A program made the position numbers and the translations under genes. A model generated the notes under the pieces. The model did no database searches. It was not told where the DNA came from and saw nothing but the letters and a program-made list of their open reading frames with translations. Source: Saccharomycodes ludwigii (lineage: Eukaryota; Ascomycota; Saccharomycetes; Saccharomycodales; Saccharomycodaceae). Taken from it: a DNA stretch of 64,000 nucleotides. Shown in pieces: positions 1 to 9,698 of this stretch (position 1 is its first letter; each line of letters begins with the position of its first letter). Where the stretch lies: positions 452,501-516,500 of the forward strand of contig NC_060202.1 in the NCBI RefSeq assembly GCF_020623625.1. Reading direction: 5' to 3'.

Positions 1-730
1 TGACAATTTTCAGAGGTAAGCTGGGTAAATTTATCAATTCTAAAGTGTTATTATAACAGCCGATGCATAACTTTGCTAACATTTGGAAACTTAGTCCGTT
101 TCCCTCGGTTGATTTTTGCAAATTATCCTGCGAATAATTTTCTATTAATGAATCTTTTAATTTGTATAGACTCAATAGTATGACAGTGTACTGTTGGTAT
201 ATTGTGTTATAGTCAAACATAAATTTAATAACCATCATAGAATTTTGATTGCTCGGTGCAAAACAATTATATTCTTGGTTGATATAAGTTAATAGGCCCA
301 ATGAGAGCTTGATATAATAAGTGCTTCTTTGCCACGAATTGTTGCAGTTATGATTTGGTGGCACTGTGGTGTTAATGGTTGAAGAATATGCATTAAATAA
401 AAGATTATAGGCTTGTTGATGATATGATTTTGCTAAAAGTAGTAGAGTATTCAATAGATCACTGTTTTTAGTGTTATTGCCACTCGATAATAAATCATTT
501 GAAAAATTAAGTAAAATATCAATGGTGTTAAATATATCCGAGCTGCTATTAGTGTCAGGACTATAAGATTTTAAATGGTTTATTATGGATTCTCTTTCCA
601 ATTGTAGAGTAGCAGAATAATTATTGGAAGTAAAAGTAGTATTTTTGACATTTTTTACCAGTGAGTTACGATTGTTATTATTGGTTGTATTAACCTCATA
701 TTTTAATGGAAGATAATTGAGGATGTACAT
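1..730 (-). CDS. YGR122W-like protein (possible BRO1/PalC-type), 5' part, cut by the window edge
   Basis: The minus-strand frame is open from an ATG at 728-730 to the left edge, giving about 243 codons with no stop, so the C-terminus lies outside the window. The protein starts MYILNYLPLKYEVN, has an Asn-rich segment, then helical stretches (for example YYIKLSLGLLTYINQEYNCF, and a QQYTVILLLSLYKLK segment). I do not recognise a definite motif. The call rests on position: it is divergent from MEP1, exactly as YGR122W is divergent from MEP1 (YGR121C) in S. cerevisiae, and YGR122W is a PalC-like BRO1-family protein linked to the Rim101 pH pathway. The helical character fits a BRO1 domain but does not prove it. 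Confidence 0.6.
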   Translation of the reverse strand, partial: MYILNYLPLKYEVNTTNNNNRNSLVKNVKNTTFTSNNYSATLQLERESIINHLKSYSPDTNSSSDIFNTIDILLNFSNDLLSSGNNTKNSDLLNTLLLLAKSYHQQAYNLLFNAYSSTINTTVPPNHNCNNSWQRSTYYIKLSLGLLTYINQEYNCFAPSNQNSMMVIKFMFDYNTIYQQYTVILLSLYKLKDSLIENYSQDNLQKSTEGNGLSFQMLAKLCIGCYNNTLELINLPSLPLKIV

Positions 731-1186
731 TTTGTCTTTAAAAGCTTTTAGATAAGAATTAGGTTAAGTTTTTTTTTAACATTGATAAATTGATTGAGTT
801 TACGGGAAGGGAGAAGATGTGAGAGTAAATGATAAATTAATAGTGTAGCATATTTTTTGAAGAAGTTACTTTGTGGTGTATAGAAAAAGTTTGATACAGT
901 GAAAAAGAGGAAAAAGAAAGGGAGAATTCATGTAAGGATGTATGTATTTGACCTTGTTATGCCCGGGTAATGCAATTGCTGCCGTTACGGGTGATTAACG
1001 CACGAAAAGAAATTAAAAACGGCTGGTTTGACAGTGGATTTTTAGAACAGTTCAAATAGCACGTGACCATTGTAGCCAAAAAGGGGTGTGTGTGGGGGAA
1101 GAGAAGAGAAGAGAAGAGAAGAGAACACAGCCGAATCTAAAACTACGTATCTTTCTCAGACACGGCACAATAATATAACATTAAAA

Positions 1187-1218
<32 letters not shown>

Positions 1219-1902
1219 CATGACATTTGAACAGGCAAAGAATTGGTGGCGCCTGTTTTATTTATATTTTTTTATTTAGTATTACCAGTTTTTCTCAGTA
1301 ATTAAAAAAAAAAAAAGAAATTACGGCGATATAAATCAAATAAGAGGCAAGTCATGTCAATTTTTCATTTCTTTTTCCTTACAAATTAAAAAAAAGTCCC
1401 CAAGGCTTTTTTTTTTTTAATGTATTATTTGCCCCCTCCAAATTGCCAGGTTCTAAGATCCCCTTTTTGTCGATTTGCTACTTGTGAAAGAATATATCCA
1501 TTTTTTAAATCAACGGAAAGTTAACGCGGAGCGTTACGAATCTTATGGTCCAATCACAAACGGTTTGTGTCATTTCTGCAAACAATATTATCACCAACCA
1601 TTTTCTTATCATCTTATCATATCTACAAATATATATATATATATACCAAATAGGGTTAATAATATATATATATATATAAGTCCCAAACAAATATATTGTA
1701 ATCTTTTTTTTTTTTTTTTTCCTTTTTTTTTTCTTTTTTTTTTCCCTTTCCCCTTCCCCCCTACTTCTCTTCTTTCCGTTGTGATATTTCAACAGGACGA
1801 AAGAAGAGGGGAAAAAAAAAAATCATTTTACCCCAGTCAGTTCTCCTTTATAGTCTTCCAGTTTATATTAATATATAAAGCCAACTTTTAGGGAACATAG
1901 AA
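731..1902. other. Divergent intergenic region (YGR122W-like / MEP1)
   Basis: This 1.17-kb gap has no credible gene. It holds a CACGTG box at 1060-1065 (GTCACGTGC on the minus strand, Cbf1-type flank), a (GAGAA)n-like purine run near 1095-1125, long A and T runs, two short (TA)n tracts at about 1629-1678, and a T/C-rich tract from about 1704 to 1780 ahead of MEP1. Short open frames here are low-complexity translations of these runs. Confidence 0.6.
1605..1618 (-). promoter_or_regulatory. Paired GATAAG sites upstream of MEP1
   Basis: CTTATC occurs at 1605-1610 and 1613-1618, i.e. two GATAAG motifs on the minus strand 2 bp apart, about 285-300 bp before the MEP1 ATG. GATAAG is the binding site of the yeast GATA factors Gln3 and Gat1 (and repressors Dal80/Gzf3), which control ammonium permease genes by nitrogen catabolite repression. 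The sites are seen; their use is inferred. Confidence 0.55.
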
Positions 1903-3444
1903 ATGATAAAAGTATGGAATGAAACATATGATAGTGCAACTGTAGCATTTATGCTATATGGTTCATCACTAGTTTTCTTTATGATTCCAGGGCTAGGCTT
2001 CCTATATAGTGGTCTAGCAAGAAGAAAATCAGCTTTGAGTTTAATTTGGGCATGCCTAATGGCAACATTGGTTGGTATCTTACAATGGTACTTTTGGGGG
2101 TATTCGTTAGCCTTTTCAAAAACTTCGCACAACAAGTTTATAGGAAATGTTAATTCATTTGGTTTTAGAGATGTTTACGGTGCAGTTAATGAGGGTGATG
2201 CATATCCTGAATTGGCTTTTGCCTGTTTCCAGGGATTATTCATGTGTGTTACCCTAAGTATTGTTGCAGGCGCTACTGCTGAAAGAGGTAGGTTATTGCC
2301 TCATATGGTTTTTATCTTTTGTTTTGCTACCATTGTATATTGTCCAGTTTGCTATTGGATTTGGGCTCCTCAAGGTTGGGCCTATAAATGGGGGGTTTTG
2401 GACTGGGCTGGTGGATTTTTAGAAGTAATAAGTGCTGTTGGTGGATTTGTATATTCTGCGTTTCTAGGTCCTAGAAGAGAAAATTTGTTAATCAATTTCA
2501 GACCACACAATGTTAGTATGATCACCTTGGGTACTGGAATCCTTTGGTTTGGTTGGTTGGGTTTCAACAGTTGTACCACTTTATCTCCCAACTTAAAATC
2601 ATTTTACGTATTTATGAATTCCAATCTTAGTGCCACATCCGCAGGTATGACATGGTGTTTACTAGATTATAGACTAGAAAAAAAATGGTCAACCGTTGGG
2701 TTATGTTCAGGAATTATTTGTGGGTTAGTTGCAGCTACCCCAAGTTCTGGGTGCATCACACTCTATGGATCTGTTATCCAAGGAATTATTACAGGTATAG
2801 TTTGTAATTTTTCAACGAAAATTAAATTTTACTTAAAGGTTGACGATGCAATGGATATCTTAGCGGAACACGGCATGGCTGGTTTGGTAGGATTATTTTT
2901 CAATGCATTATTTGGTGCAGATTGGGTTATTGGGCTGGATGGTGCTACCGAGCATGGTGGTGGATGGATTTCCAGAAATTGGAAGCAAATGTATAAACAA
3001 ATCGCTTATATGTTTGCTGTTTTGGGTTGGGGCGCTGTGGTCAGCGCCATCTTATGTTTTGTGATTGATAATATTCCGGGTTTAGGTTTAAGAGCCACTG
3101 AAGAAGCTGAGGCCCTGGGTATGGATGAAGATCAGATCGGAGAATTTGCTTATGATTACGTCGAGGTCAGAAGAGATTACTTCACTTGGGGTAACCAGAA
3201 TACAACCAGTGATGAAAATAGTAGTAGTACGGATAGTGCTGAACTTCAAGAGCTCGAAAAACCTGAGAACAGTAACGAAGTAATAGTTTTTGATGCAGAT
3301 CATGTTGCTGATCTTCAAAATTGCCGGCCTCAAAACGGAATAATACAGCATAATAAAAGTAGTAGTACTGAAAAAAGTGATGCTACTACAAACTTCAATA
3401 AAGAAGATAATAACATTGATGATGTAATAGAAAAGGTGGTTTGA
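1903..3444 (+). CDS. MEP1: Ammonium permease, Mep1/Mep3 type
   Basis: The 513-residue Amt/Mep/Rh channel carries ammonium across the plasma membrane. The N-terminal region contains PGLGFLYSGLARRKSALSL and GATAERGRLLPH, followed by repeated hydrophobic helices, DWAGG, and TPSSGCITLYG, all typical of fungal Mep proteins. The first twin-histidine position is Glu174 (GGFLEVISA), as in S. cerevisiae Mep1 and Mep3; the second histidine is kept (His323, AEHGMAG). The cytoplasmic tail has GMDEDQIGEFAYDYVEVRRDY, then an acidic Ser/Asn-rich end. The ATG at 1903 is the first in frame and gives the family's length (about 490-500). Divergence from the YGR122W-like gene matches the MEP1 locus. A paired GATAAG upstream suggests nitrogen control. 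Confidence 0.95.
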   Translation: MIKVWNETYDSATVAFMLYGSSLVFFMIPGLGFLYSGLARRKSALSLIWACLMATLVGILQWYFWGYSLAFSKTSHNKFIGNVNSFGFRDVYGAVNEGDAYPELAFACFQGLFMCVTLSIVAGATAERGRLLPHMVFIFCFATIVYCPVCYWIWAPQGWAYKWGVLDWAGGFLEVISAVGGFVYSAFLGPRRENLLINFRPHNVSMITLGTGILWFGWLGFNSCTTLSPNLKSFYVFMNSNLSATSAGMTWCLLDYRLEKKWSTVGLCSGIICGLVAATPSSGCITLYGSVIQGIITGIVCNFSTKIKFYLKVDDAMDILAEHGMAGLVGLFFNALFGADWVIGLDGATEHGGGWISRNWKQMYKQIAYMFAVLGWGAVVSAILCFVIDNIPGLGLRATEEAEALGMDEDQIGEFAYDYVEVRRDYFTWGNQNTTSDENSSSTDSAELQELEKPENSNEVIVFDADHVADLQNCRPQNGIIQHNKSSSTEKSDATTNFNKEDNNIDDVIEKVV

Positions 3445-3448
3445 TTAT

Positions 3449-3483
<35 letters not shown>

Positions 3484-3795
3484 CCTGTTAGTGGTTGCAT
3501 AATTATAGATAATAGTGATGTTAATTTAAAAAATTTAATTTATTCAAAACTTGTACAGTAAGCATATATAAATTGAAATTAAAAATATCCATAGACTTTA
3601 ACTTTCCTCTCTATCTGCTAATATATATAAAAGTTTTCTTTGTCTTTGTTTATTTATTCATACATACATTTAGTTGAGTTGTAATATATATTTATGAATA
3701 ATAAAAATTGTAACAGCTTTGGGTGATTATTTCAATAATATCAAGATGCATTAACAAAAAAAAAAAAAAAGAAAAAAAAAAAAAAAAAAGGTAAT
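3445..3795. other. 3' region of MEP1 and tRNA terminator
   Basis: No gene is seen. An A run follows the MEP1 stop (about 3451-3480). A second A-rich block at about 3756-3789 lies just beyond the 3' end of the minus-strand tRNA gene, where on that strand it reads as a T run and would act as the Pol III terminator. Confidence 0.6.
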
Positions 3796-3869
3796 CGACC
3801 CCAGAGAGGATTGAACTCTCGATCTTGCGATTAACAGTCGCACGCCTTAACCAGCTTGGCCATGGAGTC
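3796..3869 (-). tRNA. tRNA-Asn (anticodon GTT), no intron
   Basis: On the minus strand a 74-nt cloverleaf starts GACTCCA and ends TGGGGTC plus discriminator G; the seven acceptor pairs form with one U-G. The anticodon loop CTGTTAA places GTT at 3833-3835. The A box (TGGCCAAGCTGG) and B box (AGTTCAATCC) are present and a T run follows on the minus strand. Length and sequence are those of yeast tRNA-Asn. It lies between MEP1 and IRR1, which are not neighbours in S. cerevisiae, so it marks a synteny junction. Confidence 0.97.
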
Positions 3870-4321
3870 TAATTTGGAAACATTCTAAAATAGAATGGAA
3901 TTCGTGATAAGAGTCGTACAAAGGCATATAACAATATATAATTAGAAATATATTAGAGAAAGATGACCTTTTAAAGGATTCAGCTATTAATTTGTCCTGA
4001 ATTATTATATATGTAATTATTTTTATTTATTTTGTTGTTAACGCGTTTTTTGTTTATACACACGTGAAAAAAAAAAAACAGAAAGCGGCAAAACAGAAAG
4101 CGGCAAAACAAAAATAAGAAAAAAGATAAAAAAAAAAAAGATAAAAAACGCGTTCATTTCTTTTTCCTCATTCAGTCTACTTTACTTTGCTAAGTTGATT
4201 TCCACACATAATTTTAAATAACTTTCTTTACTTATATACATAGCTCTTCAATACACTTGGTTATTGCTTACTAGAATAAATAACAACTACCCCCTCCCAG
4301 AAAACATATACTTTTATAAAT
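3870..4321. other. IRR1 promoter region with a 15-bp tandem duplication
   Basis: The gap separates the tRNA 5' end from IRR1. It holds a perfect 15-bp tandem duplication (GAAAGCGGCAAAACA, 4081-4110) lying between two ACGCGT elements, a CACGTG at about 4060, A-rich runs, and a pyrimidine-rich stretch before the ATG. No open frame here is convincing. Confidence 0.6.
4041..4153. promoter_or_regulatory. Two MCB elements (ACGCGT) upstream of IRR1
   Basis: ACGCGT is present at 4041-4046 and 4148-4153, about 280 and 170 bp before the IRR1 ATG. ACGCGT is the Mbp1-Swi6 (MBF) site of G1/S genes, and cohesin genes are known members of that regulon. The sequence match is exact in an AT-rich background where CG-containing hexamers are rare. 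Regulation is inferred. Confidence 0.55.
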
Positions 4322-7300
4322 ATGTCTTTACGCCGTTCAACTAGACTAAGAAGTTCAACTTTAGAAAATAGCTCATTTGATAATGTGCCGGAATCACTTA
4401 TTCAACATGATGAAAAAACTACTCAAATAAATATAAAGGCAAATAATGATTATGATGGTATTTTGTCATCTTCAGAAGACGAAACTTCACAAGAAGATAA
4501 TGATGACGATGACTATATACCCACTACAAGACCTACCAAGTCAAAAACCAATAACAGTAGTAGGAAGAGAAAAGCTACCACGCAAAAAGCCAAGACTTCA
4601 AATAAATCTGCAAAAACGACAGAAGCAACACATGCAACCAACAGAATATCGCTAGCGGAAAGGGCTAAAGATGAAACGCAATATTTATATTTGTTGAACA
4701 ATTTTGAACCAACAAAAATATTCTCAGCCTTGGCTAATAATGACGATATTTCCATTGAAGAAGTTGCCATTGAATGGTTAGAGTTATATACCACTTCTCC
4801 AACCAAAGCCAAACAAGTTTTTGTTAATTTTATTTTAAACTGTTGTGGGTGTTTGATCCAAGTGGAGGAACATGATGTTGTTAACAATGATAGCGCTAAT
4901 GAAACTGTTGGCGAAGTTCAAATGATGTTTCAGAATCAAAAAATACATGAATTTTACCTATTAAACGCTAAAAATCATTCAAGAAGTCTTTCTGTTAAAA
5001 AATATAAAAACTTGTACAACAATTTTATCAAATTTGTTGAAAACGTTATAAGCATTGGGTACGAAAAAAATTTTTTGTGCAGTTTGAATGATGATGGCAC
5101 CAAAATGGGGAAAGGTCGCATGATTTTAGATCTAATGATATGGCTATCCTCTTTAAGTGTATCTAAGCTAAGATGTTTAAGATATACATCATCTTTAGCT
5201 CTCTACGTTATCGAGGATACTTTAACTAACTTAATCACTGAAATTGATAGGACTTCACTACAAAACTTGAGAAAGTTGATTGAAAGGGAAGAAAGGAAAA
5301 AAACACCAAATACGAACACCATTGCTAAATGGAGGGAAAATTTAGATGAAGATGAGGAGCAGAAAGCTGTTCTTGAACGAATTGTAGACGAAATTTTTAA
5401 AATTTGTTTTCTCCATAGATTTAAAGATGTTGATGAAGAGGTGAGGCTGAATTCTTTACTACACCTTTCTAATTGGTTAATTAATTGGCCTGAGCATTTT
5501 CTTCAGGTTACTTATTTAAAATATTTTGGTTGGGTTTTAACCGACTCTTCTAATCAAGTACGCTGTCAAGTTTTAAGCTCATTATTGGAAATAGCCAAGT
5601 TTTCCAAAAAAAGAGGTTCTATTTTCACTGAAAACACAGCCTTTCGGCAATTTTTTGAGAGATTCGAAAATAAAATTATTGAAATAGCTATACATGATGT
5701 AGATTATGATGCGAAAACCATTGCTGTCAAAGTGTTAGCTGAAATTAAGACTTTTGGTTACTTGGAAGAAAATGCTAATCTTGAAATTTCCTCCTTGTTA
5801 TTTAATAACCAGGATGTGGATATTTTGTTGAACAATAAAGAAGGCAGGTTTTTAAATTCTGTAGCTAGATTTTTCGCCGAGTCAGAGAGGACCGAATTGC
5901 AAGAGCTTTTCAACGTATGGGACATAAAATCTAAGAAACAAAATGGGAGTGGAAAGAAAACAGCGGGAAATAATATTACCACTACTGCTGGAACTTCCAA
6001 TACCACACCTGACTTGACAGATATTTTAAACGTTGGTTATTTTATGAATTTTTTTTTCAAATCTTTAAACTACTATATATCTGACAGTGGTGGCGATAGT
6101 AGTTCAAAGATGAAAGCTGATAAAGTGAAAATGATTTTTCAAGGCTCCCAGTTTTTAGGTACTTCTTTTGAAGATTTGATTTTACCCCTTTTTAAAATTT
6201 TATCATATTCAGGGGATTTGTCAGAAGTTATTGAAGACTTCACCAACAATGTTCAAGGTGAAGATGACACCAAAGACGGGAGCATTAATAGCCAAGACAT
6301 AAGGGAGAAACTTTTACTGCCCACTAAATCAGATGACATTGCCAGCTACCTTATTGTATTGTCTGGGCTATGTGTTGGTGCTGTACAAGTTAATAATAAC
6401 AAGTCTGACAAAAAAGTTTCTAAAATCATTAGTGAGAATTTATTTGGCGTACTGAATACAGTTGAGTTAGGTTATTCGAATGTTATTCCCAGCATAGTGG
6501 ATTTGATTGGCCTGGTTAATTTTGAACTGTGGGATGAAGTGGAGCTGGATGAAATGACTAGAAAGTTTGAAAAACTTTTAGCTGAAAGTATTACTTTTTC
6601 TATAGGAGATGATAATTATAAAGCATTTACCAAGTTATTGGGCTATTACCGTAAAGAGATTGCCTCGCCAAAGTATAATTCTGAATGGAAACATGTTTTG
6701 GATAATATTAAACTTGATTGTTCAGATTTCATAAATACACAGTTTTCTGAGGAAGATGAAGAGAATTTTAACGCTAAATTAATATATTTATATGGGAACT
6801 ATATTTCTAAAATACTACTGATGGCCAAAATTTACCCACTAGACTTGGAAATGAGTTTTAGTGAGAATTTTTTTGAAAAGATAACAAGCAAAACATTGAG
6901 TTTGGGATTGGACAATTTTGATTTTCAAGTTATAGATTTTAAAATTTTTTCATTGTATTGCTCTTGGTCGCTACAATTATGGTTACAACGATTAGAATCG
7001 TTAAAAGAGGAGAATGATGATATTATAGCTTCATTTCCCTATGAAACCTTTGATCATATTAAATTTATTACAGAACAATTGGGTATATATTTAATTTCAG
7101 TTTGCGATTTAGAAGGCGCAAAAGGTTTAAATAGAAATATTTTGATGTGGAACTTGTCCTGTTGTTTGTGTGATATATTGATTTCTTATAGAATGTTTAT
7201 TTTACAATGTCCAGTACCTTCTTGGATTGAGCAGCTAAATGAGAATTATAATATCAATGACCTGACTATAAATGATGAAATAATTAAGATTTTTATGTTT

Positions 7301-7879
7301 TCTTTTCAATTTTTGGAGACACGTGCTGCTAATTATTTGGGTGTTACTATTTTGGAAAGTGTTGATACTGAACAATTTAAAACTGAGAAGCCTGTAGGAG
7401 CAGATATGGATGAAGCTTTAGGAGACACTTTTTTCAATGATTTGTGCGTATTCGTTATAAAATTGAAAAGTTTAATACGTCTTCAAGTGTTTGAAGCTAA
7501 TGGTAGCAATTGGGTGACTGAGATTGAAAATAGACTGAAATTGAATGGGAAAATGTTTGGTGAGCTTTATAGTAGTCTGGTAGATAACAAACTAGATCAA
7601 CTTCAACCAAAAAAAGTCAATGGTAAAACAGAAGTAAAAGGTTCCTTTATGGTGAGGAGCAGTGAAGAAGAAGGTAATAAAGACGATATTGTTGACACTG
7701 AAAACGGCCAACAGGAAAATGAAGAAGAGGTGATAATGGAAGAGGAAGAAGTAATATTGGAAGAGGAAAAGGAGGAGGATGAACAAAAAAAAGAAGAGGG
7801 GACTAACAAATTCAAAAAACATAAACAAGAAATGATGGAACAAGATCCAATTGTTGATAATTATAGTCAAGAGTTATAG
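4322..7879 (+). CDS. IRR1: Cohesin subunit Irr1/Scc3 (STAG family)
   Basis: The 1185-residue protein matches the yeast cohesin HEAT-repeat subunit (S. cerevisiae about 1150 aa), which binds the Scc1 kleisin and DNA and is needed for cohesin loading. It begins MSLRRSTRLRSS, then an acidic segment and a basic Lys/Thr-rich stretch (about 60-100). A STAG-type region (around 260-310, with LRCLRYTSSLALYVIEDTL) precedes the stromalin conserved domain at roughly 360-450 (HRFKDVDEEVRLNSL, YFGWVLTDSSNQVR). The C-terminus (about 1105-1165) is a Glu/Lys-rich acidic tail. EMC5 follows on the same strand as in the S. cerevisiae YIL026C-YIL027C pair. No intron or break is seen. Confidence 0.93.
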   Translation: MSLRRSTRLRSSTLENSSFDNVPESLIQHDEKTTQINIKANNDYDGILSSSEDETSQEDNDDDDYIPTTRPTKSKTNNSSRKRKATTQKAKTSNKSAKTTEATHATNRISLAERAKDETQYLYLLNNFEPTKIFSALANNDDISIEEVAIEWLELYTTSPTKAKQVFVNFILNCCGCLIQVEEHDVVNNDSANETVGEVQMMFQNQKIHEFYLLNAKNHSRSLSVKKYKNLYNNFIKFVENVISIGYEKNFLCSLNDDGTKMGKGRMILDLMIWLSSLSVSKLRCLRYTSSLALYVIEDTLTNLITEIDRTSLQNLRKLIEREERKKTPNTNTIAKWRENLDEDEEQKAVLERIVDEIFKICFLHRFKDVDEEVRLNSLLHLSNWLINWPEHFLQVTYLKYFGWVLTDSSNQVRCQVLSSLLEIAKFSKKRGSIFTENTAFRQFFERFENKIIEIAIHDVDYDAKTIAVKVLAEIKTFGYLEENANLEISSLLFNNQDVDILLNNKEGRFLNSVARFFAESERTELQELFNVWDIKSKKQNGSGKKTAGNNITTTAGTSNTTPDLTDILNVGYFMNFFFKSLNYYISDSGGDSSSKMKADKVKMIFQGSQFLGTSFEDLILPLFKILSYSGDLSEVIEDFTNNVQGEDDTKDGSINSQDIREKLLLPTKSDDIASYLIVLSGLCVGAVQVNNNKSDKKVSKIISENLFGVLNTVELGYSNVIPSIVDLIGLVNFELWDEVELDEMTRKFEKLLAESITFSIGDDNYKAFTKLLGYYRKEIASPKYNSEWKHVLDNIKLDCSDFINTQFSEEDEENFNAKLIYLYGNYISKILLMAKIYPLDLEMSFSENFFEKITSKTLSLGLDNFDFQVIDFKIFSLYCSWSLQLWLQRLESLKEENDDIIASFPYETFDHIKFITEQLGIYLISVCDLEGAKGLNRNILMWNLSCCLCDILISYRMFILQCPVPSWIEQLNENYNINDLTINDEIIKIFMFSFQFLETRAANYLGVTILESVDTEQFKTEKPVGADMDEALGDTFFNDLCVFVIKLKSLIRLQVFEANGSNWVTEIENRLKLNGKMFGELYSSLVDNKLDQLQPKKVNGKTEVKGSFMVRSSEEEGNKDDIVDTENGQQENEEEVIMEEEEVILEEEKEEDEQKKEEGTNKFKKHKQEMMEQDPIVDNYSQEL

Positions 7880-7918
7880 ATGTCTTTTTTTTTTTTCTTT
7901 TTTTCTTTTCCTACTCTT

Positions 7919-7963
<45 letters not shown>

Positions 7964-8562
7964 CATTTTTTTGCTTGAATCCTATTTATTATGATGACTG
8001 ACATTGTTATTAATTAGTTACTTTTTGTTTATTTTACTTGTAGAATTTAGGTGCTTGAAATAAAAGAATTAGATATATATATATATATATATATACATAT
8101 ATATTAATTAAATATTACTAAAAATGCATTGGACTGAATCCAGTTATGTTTTTTTAAAAAAGTCATGTTTATAATGCTTGATAGCTGTGTAGCTTCATTT
8201 AGATTGAGTTGTTGAATATTGGCCCTTAGTAGCTTATTAGTCTTTTATTGTTTAATAAATTTAAGTTAGAACAAACAGAATATGTAGTACTTAAATCATC
8301 TTGTATCTTTTTTTTTTTTTTTTTAAATTTTATATTCCAATAAACAGATCGAAATACGATAATAAATATATATTTTTTTTTTCTTGAATTTTTTTTTTTT
8401 TTTTTTTTGGACATGAACAAAATAAAAGTTTTGCACATTTTTATCTTTACCAACCATTTAAAAAATAAAAAAATAAAAACAATATTTTATTATACCTAAC
8501 CTATTTCTAAAGAGTTATTGGAACAAAAGTATTAAAACCAAACACCGCATACACATATAATC
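7880..8562. other. IRR1-EMC5 intergenic with (TA)n microsatellites
   Basis: There is no gene. It holds a 38-nt (TA)n tract (about 7923-7961), a shorter (AT)n tract (about 8073-8095), and three T runs of 14-18 between 8309 and 8409. It serves as 3' region of IRR1 and promoter of EMC5; no specific factor site was recognised. Confidence 0.6.
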
Positions 8563-9165
8563 ATGAGCTTCTTATCAAAAACTTTAGTTATCATTTCAAT
8601 ACTTCAATTGATCCATTCAGGATATTCCACATATGAATTTAACCAAGTAATCAAACAATTAAATCTAAAGAAAACATTGACTATTAGCACTTCCGCTTCC
8701 AATTATAATACTTTTGCTTCTAGCTTACCAATGGATATTCAATATGAAGCCTTATTTGCATTATTTTTATTTACTATTGGTATTTTTTTTTCATTTGAAA
8801 CCGTGAGTTATATTCCATTATCCTCCAAGAAAGTTGTTCAGACCGCAGAATATTTGCAACCGATTGATATGAATAGAGCCAGTATATTAGATAACTTACA
8901 AGAAATTGATCCATATGGTGGAATTAACAACACACCCATGTTAACTGATTTATTGCAAAAAAGAAGGGAATACAGAGAATGGGCCAAAAAAAATGGACTT
9001 GGTGATGATATTAGCGATGATAAAGATCAGGTTGTTAAAATTGTAAATGGCACCAGTGATTCTAAGCAGTTTGATAAGGCATTGGATGTTGCCACCAAAG
9101 CAGTTACTGAAAGAGATAATATAAAAAATAATAGCACCAAGACTAAAAGAGGTAATAAGAAGTAA
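8563..9165 (+). CDS. EMC5: ER membrane protein complex subunit 5
   Basis: The 200-residue protein matches Emc5, a two-helix subunit of the EMC insertase that places transmembrane segments into the ER membrane. The N-terminus MSFLSKTLVIISILQLIHSGYSTYEF is the first membrane helix with the family's HSG-YS-YEF motif; a second helix lies at about 66-84 (ALFALFLFTIGIFFSFE), followed by YIPL and the conserved RREYREWAKKNG near 143-155. The C-terminal 45 residues are a charged extension that makes it longer than the S. cerevisiae protein (about 141 aa). It lies beside IRR1 as in S. cerevisiae (YIL027C-YIL026C). Confidence 0.9.
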   Translation: MSFLSKTLVIISILQLIHSGYSTYEFNQVIKQLNLKKTLTISTSASNYNTFASSLPMDIQYEALFALFLFTIGIFFSFETVSYIPLSSKKVVQTAEYLQPIDMNRASILDNLQEIDPYGGINNTPMLTDLLQKRREYREWAKKNGLGDDISDDKDQVVKIVNGTSDSKQFDKALDVATKAVTERDNIKNNSTKTKRGNKK

Positions 9166-9395
9166 GTAAATAAATAAAAAAGTAAAGGATAAAATTATAC
9201 CTTTTTTTATTCATATACATATATATAATGAAAACATAAAAATCTATTTAAGTATAGATTATAAAAATATACATCCAAAATATATATATATATTAGATTT
9301 CAAAAGAGTTAAAGTTTTCTTTAAGTATTCTTTTCAAATAACAAAAAATTTATGATCTGGAATGTGAATTAGTTTTTGCTGTGATGGATTATATT

Positions 9396-9698
9396 TTAAT
9401 CTTTTGCGCTGTTATGAGTGCTATTATTCTTTGTGGTGTTAAAATAAAGAAATCTATTGGCGGATGGAGAAGTAAAGGATAAAAGTGAAGAAGTGTCAGC
9501 AGCACTATTTAGTTTTACACGATCATTACTATTATTGGTTTGTACATTATCAATGTTAATATTATTGTGGGTGATAGTATCTGAGAAATAGTTATTATTT
9601 AATTTTTTCTGTTGTAATGAACGTTCTTCTAGTTCTTGAAATAGATCTAGAACATCCTTTTGGGCTAGTTGTAAGGTTGTGGATTGTAGTCTAATCAT
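9396..9698 (-). CDS. Hypothetical small protein, 100 aa, unknown
   Basis: An ATG at 9696-9698 is preceded by a typical yeast leader (T-rich, then CCAGAACAAACAA) and opens 100 codons. The first 35 residues (MIRLQSTTLQLAQKDVLDLF, then QELEERSLQQKKL) are predicted to form one amphipathic coiled-coil helix; the rest is Asn/Ser-rich and probably disordered. There is no overlap with EMC5 or SSM4. S. cerevisiae has YIL029C in this interval, but that is a membrane protein and on the other relative strand, so I do not equate them. The helix-plus-disordered-tail form recalls small kinetochore, BLOC-1 or Mediator subunits, but I cannot assign one. Confidence 0.45.
   Translation of the reverse strand: MIRLQSTTLQLAQKDVLDLFQELEERSLQQKKLNNNYFSDTITHNNINIDNVQTNNSNDRVKLNSAADTSSLLSFTSPSANRFLYFNTTKNNSTHNSAKD

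Noticed and set aside
1475-1891. 138-codon frame upstream of MEP1, and an overlapping antisense frame
   Set aside because: Both are translations of T/C runs and TA repeats in a promoter.
3870-4321. Solo LTR or other transposon remnant beside the tRNA gene
   Set aside because: tRNA flanks are common insertion sites, but I saw no TG...CA-bounded repeat, target duplication or second copy.
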